This document shows positions 61,785 to 64,000 of a stretch of 64,000 nt of DNA, piece by piece (positions within the stretch are counted from its first letter, which is position 1; every line of letters starts with the position of its first letter). Source of the stretch: CBDBND01 sp965207985. GTDB taxonomy: Bacteria > Pseudomonadota > Alphaproteobacteria > Rhodospirillales > Rhodospirillaceae. The position numbers and the translations under genes are program-made. The notes beneath the pieces are model-generated. The model was not told the origin of the DNA, made no database searches, and saw nothing but the letters and a program-made list of their open reading frames with translations. The stretch covers positions 62,001 to 126,000 of the forward strand of contig CBDBND010000017.1 in the NCBI GenBank assembly GCA_965207985.1, in the 5' to 3' direction.

Positions 61785-62837
61785 ATGACCTTTTCTTCCG
61801 ACCTGACCGCCTTTGGCTGGTCACCTTTTTTCCAATCTCAACTCTCGCTTGACGACCTTGAATGCACTGTGCCTGCGCGCGTCACAGCCGTTCACCGGGG
61901 AGCGTGGGACGTCGCCCACCCAAACTTTGAACACCGCGTCTCTCCATTGCCTGCGTTCGCGCTCGACGCCCCAGCAACCGTCGGGGATTGGCTGCTGCTG
62001 GACCAAGACACACGGGAAGCGCTACGTCTGCTCGAGCGCAAGAGCGTGTTCCAGCGCCGCGCGGCCGGTGTGGAATCAACCGTCCAGTTGATCTCCGCCA
62101 ACGTGGACACGGTGTTTGTCGTCTCGTCTTGCAATCAGGATTTCAACATCGCCCGGTTGGAACGCTACCTGGTGCTTGCTCATGATGCCGGTGCCACACC
62201 GGTGGTGGTTTTAACCAAGGCGGATCTCACGGACGATGAAGCGGGCTATCGCCGCAAAGCGGAGTCCCTAACCGCCGGTTTGATGGTGGAATGCGTTGAT
62301 GCCAGGGAGATGAAAACCAAAACGCGACTGGCGCCATGGTGCACAAGCGGACAAACCGTTGCCCTGTTGGGCTCGTCCGGCGTTGGCAAATCCACGTTGG
62401 TCAACACGCTTACGGGGACGTCCGGCCAAGCCACCGCGGGTATCCGGGAAGACGACGCTAAAGGCCGCCACACCACCTCGGGGCGCTCCTTACACCGCCT
62501 CGAGAGCGGCGGCTGGCTCATCGACACACCGGGCATGCGGGAGCTGCAACTGGTCGACGTGGAAGACGGGCTCAGCGATGTCTTCGCCGACATTATGGAC
62601 CTCGCCAGCCAGTGTCGTTTTACAGACTGCCAGCATGAGACCGAACCAGATTGCGCGGTCATTGCTGCTATTGAGTCCGGAAACCTGGATGCGGACCGCC
62701 TGGCCCGGTACCGCAAACTGCAGGCGGAAGACGCCTTCAACACCCAATCCGTCGCCGAACGCCGCGCCAGCGATAAGGCCTTCGGCAAACTCATCAAGAG
62801 CGTGATCAAGGAGAAGAAGCGGCAGGGAAAACTGTGA
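61785..62837 (+). CDS. rsgA: Ribosome small-subunit-dependent GTPase RsgA
   Basis: This 350-residue circularly permuted GTPase helps mature the 30S subunit. Order of motifs is permuted: G4 VVVLTKADL comes first, then G1 LLGSSGVGKSTLVNTL, G3 LIDTPGMREL, and a C-terminal zinc domain with CRFTDCQHETEPDCAV. The N-terminal OB fold has RVTAVHRGAWDVAH. Start MTFSSDL at 61785 is chosen; an upstream start at 61725 would add 20 residues. It lies 10 bases before the stop of the convergent LysE gene. Confidence 0.95.
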   Translation: MTFSSDLTAFGWSPFFQSQLSLDDLECTVPARVTAVHRGAWDVAHPNFEHRVSPLPAFALDAPATVGDWLLLDQDTREALRLLERKSVFQRRAAGVESTVQLISANVDTVFVVSSCNQDFNIARLERYLVLAHDAGATPVVVLTKADLTDDEAGYRRKAESLTAGLMVECVDAREMKTKTRLAPWCTSGQTVALLGSSGVGKSTLVNTLTGTSGQATAGIREDDAKGRHTTSGRSLHRLESGGWLIDTPGMRELQLVDVEDGLSDVFADIMDLASQCRFTDCQHETEPDCAVIAAIESGNLDADRLARYRKLQAEDAFNTQSVAERRASDKAFGKLIKSVIKEKKRQGKL

Positions 62838-62846
62838 AGGAACGTC

Positions 62847-63488
62847 TTATGTCCGGTCAAAAATCAAACGCAGGCCAAAAAACGCTAACACCGTGCCAAT
62901 GACCCGTTCGATCCCGTTGGCGGCTCGGCGGTAAACGCGGCTGACTTGCGGACCGGACAAGACCAAAACGACCATGGTGTTCCAGATCACTTCTTGCAAA
63001 GCGCCTCCGAGAAGCACGGCGCCTTTGGTGGCTACAGACGCATCTACAGGGATGGCGGCGGCGTAGAGACTGACGAAGAACAACACGCCTTTGGGATTGG
63101 ACAACGACACCAACGCACCCAGACGCAGACCGGACCAGAAATCACGGCGGCGTTGCAGACCGGCGGGAAAGTTTGGCGCAGTATCGACCAGGCCATGGCG
63201 CGAGGCGCGCCACGCTTCAATGCCCAGGTATATGAGGTACAGGCCGCCGGCGATTTGCACGCCGCGTGCCAGCCACTGCACTTGATCGAGCAATACAGCC
63301 AGGCCGGTCATGGCGAGGAGCGCGTAAAACGTTGTCGCCACGGCAATGCCGACCGTGGCGCCATACCCAGCCATCCGGCGCCCTTGCAATGAGAGACGCG
63401 ACATAAACAGAAACGTCGGACCCGGCGTCAGGATCGCCGCGAAGTAAATCGCCATGACGAAAGCGATGACGGAGAGGTCGAGCTCCAT
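62847..63488 (-). CDS. LysE/RhtB family amino-acid exporter
   Basis: This 213-residue protein has about six hydrophobic segments and the family start LSVIAFVMAIYFAAILTPGPT with GATVGIAVATTFYALLA following. LysE/RhtB members export amino acids or homoserine lactones by proton coupling. Substrate is unknown. It starts 4 bases after the VOC gene at the window end, on the same strand. Confidence 0.87.
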   Translation of the reverse strand: MELDLSVIAFVMAIYFAAILTPGPTFLFMSRLSLQGRRMAGYGATVGIAVATTFYALLAMTGLAVLLDQVQWLARGVQIAGGLYLIYLGIEAWRASRHGLVDTAPNFPAGLQRRRDFWSGLRLGALVSLSNPKGVLFFVSLYAAAIPVDASVATKGAVLLGGALQEVIWNTMVVLVLSGPQVSRVYRRAANGIERVIGTVLAFFGLRLIFDRT

Positions 63489-63491
63489 TCT

Positions 63492-64000
63492 TTACAGCTT
63501 CCCGTCGTCGCGCTGGTTCATCTCCCAGACGAAGCCGTCGGGGTCTTGGAAGCCCATGGACACCATTTTGGTTTCGCCTTGACCGCCGGTCTTGGGCACG
63601 GCGCGGGCGTAGGGCTCTTTCAGGATCTTCACGCCCGAGGCCTTGAGGCGTTCGTACACGCCGTCGGAATCCCGGCAGCCGGCGACGAACACCGGCTTGC
63701 CGATGCCGAGCTCCCAGGTGCTATCGCCGGGATCGTCCAGCGGGTCTTTCAGAAACTGCAGACTGGCGATCATGCCGTAATAGTCGTGCTCGCACTTGGC
63801 CACGGCGAAGCGCACCGTGTCGCCCGGCTTGCCGGCGGCAAGCTGATCCGAGATTTCCATGGTGGAGTCTTGATACTTGGTCAGGCCCAGAGTGTCGGTG
63901 AAGAAGGACAGCGACTTTTCCACGTCGCGGCCGATACAGGTGGTGCGGCGGATAAGGAACTGCTCCGGGTTGGGCTGGTTGTAGCGGTAGTAAAGCTCGT
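63492..64000 (-). CDS. VOC superfamily protein, 5' end outside window
   Basis: The frame is open to the window end on the minus strand: ELYYRYNQPNPEQFLIRRTT lies before EKSLSFFTDTLGLTKYQDST. A GTG at 63923 could serve as a start, but the preceding residues fit the first VOC strand, so the gene very probably continues beyond 64000. The second module starts TWELGIGKPVFVAGCRDSDG and ends GFQDPDGFVWEMNQ. Function is unknown; it is upstream of the LysE gene. Confidence 0.8.
   Translation of the reverse strand, partial: ELYYRYNQPNPEQFLIRRTTCIGRDVEKSLSFFTDTLGLTKYQDSTMEISDQLAAGKPGDTVRFAVAKCEHDYYGMIASLQFLKDPLDDPGDSTWELGIGKPVFVAGCRDSDGVYERLKASGVKILKEPYARAVPKTGGQGETKMVSMGFQDPDGFVWEMNQRDDGKL

Noticed and set aside
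1..64000. CRISPR array, tRNA genes, prophage or defence genes
   Set aside because: No regularly spaced repeats, no TTCGA-type T-loop with a foldable tRNA, and no phage or restriction gene were seen in any gap. Very divergent systems cannot be excluded without searches.

Overview
The window is about 58% GC chromosomal DNA from an alphaproteobacterium, most likely Rhodospirillales-like. The assignment rests on the F1-ATPase order atpA-atpG-atpD-atpC, the run gpmI-envC-ctpA-(polysaccharide deacetylase)-rppH, an SRP RNA directly upstream of dnaX followed by ybaB and recR, the dapD-dapE pair, and a PAS/GGDEF gene next to a DUF2336 gene. This is an inference from gene content; no marker gene was searched against a database.

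Layout. 1-4.2 kb: 3' end of atpA, then atpG, atpD, atpC and a diiron ferritin-like gene. 4.1-6.1 kb: a Sel1-repeat gene, then a deletion scar in which a truncated IS5-like element joins the first ~50 codons of a polysaccharide deacetylase gene to a 5'-less, frameshifted rppH. 6.1-10.3 kb: ctpA, envC, gpmI. 10.4-13.3 kb: SRP RNA, dnaX, ybaB, recR. 13.5-24.5 kb: a lipoprotein, nfeD-SPFH pair, rmuC, DUF4139 protein, def-fmt, GNAT, truA, and dapD-dapE-membrane protein on the other strand. 24.7-27.7 kb: a broken PAS-GAF-GGDEF gene overlapping a DUF2336 gene. 27.7-32.6 kb: minus-strand operon rpmH-rnpA-yidD-yidC-engB-argB-nucleotidase, with a strong promoter and a terminator-like hairpin in the rpmH leader. 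32.8-42.4 kb: a disrupted region with two near-identical 733-bp IS1595-family copies, a TPR/sulfotransferase pseudogene, a methyltransferase gene cut off by an IS, an enoyl-CoA hydratase-family gene, a PhoD phosphatase gene with a recognisable Pho box, and a TonB receptor gene hit by both an IS and a 148-bp MITE. 42.6-64 kb: accessory metabolism, including OsmC, VOC, cupin, cyclopropane synthase, flavin monooxygenase, methyltransferase, MFS, tandem alpha/beta hydrolase, FAD-linked oxidase, TRAP binding protein, tandem nitrilase, NUDIX, rsgA and LysE genes.

The housekeeping genes form coherent sets: ATP synthesis; the SRP RNA, YidC/YidD and P protein for co-translational membrane insertion and RNA processing; Def/Fmt for N-terminal formylmethionine handling; DapD/DapE for lysine and peptidoglycan precursors; EnvC/CtpA for cell-wall remodelling. 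phoD looks PhoB-controlled.

The most striking property is gene disruption: seven loci are broken by IS, MITE, frameshift or nonsense changes within 64 kb. The two insertions in the TonB gene have perfect target-site duplications and excision of both restores one reading frame, so they are real and recent. Several of the single-base frameshifts lie in homopolymers and could be assembly errors. I found no CRISPR array, tRNA, prophage or recognisable defence system.
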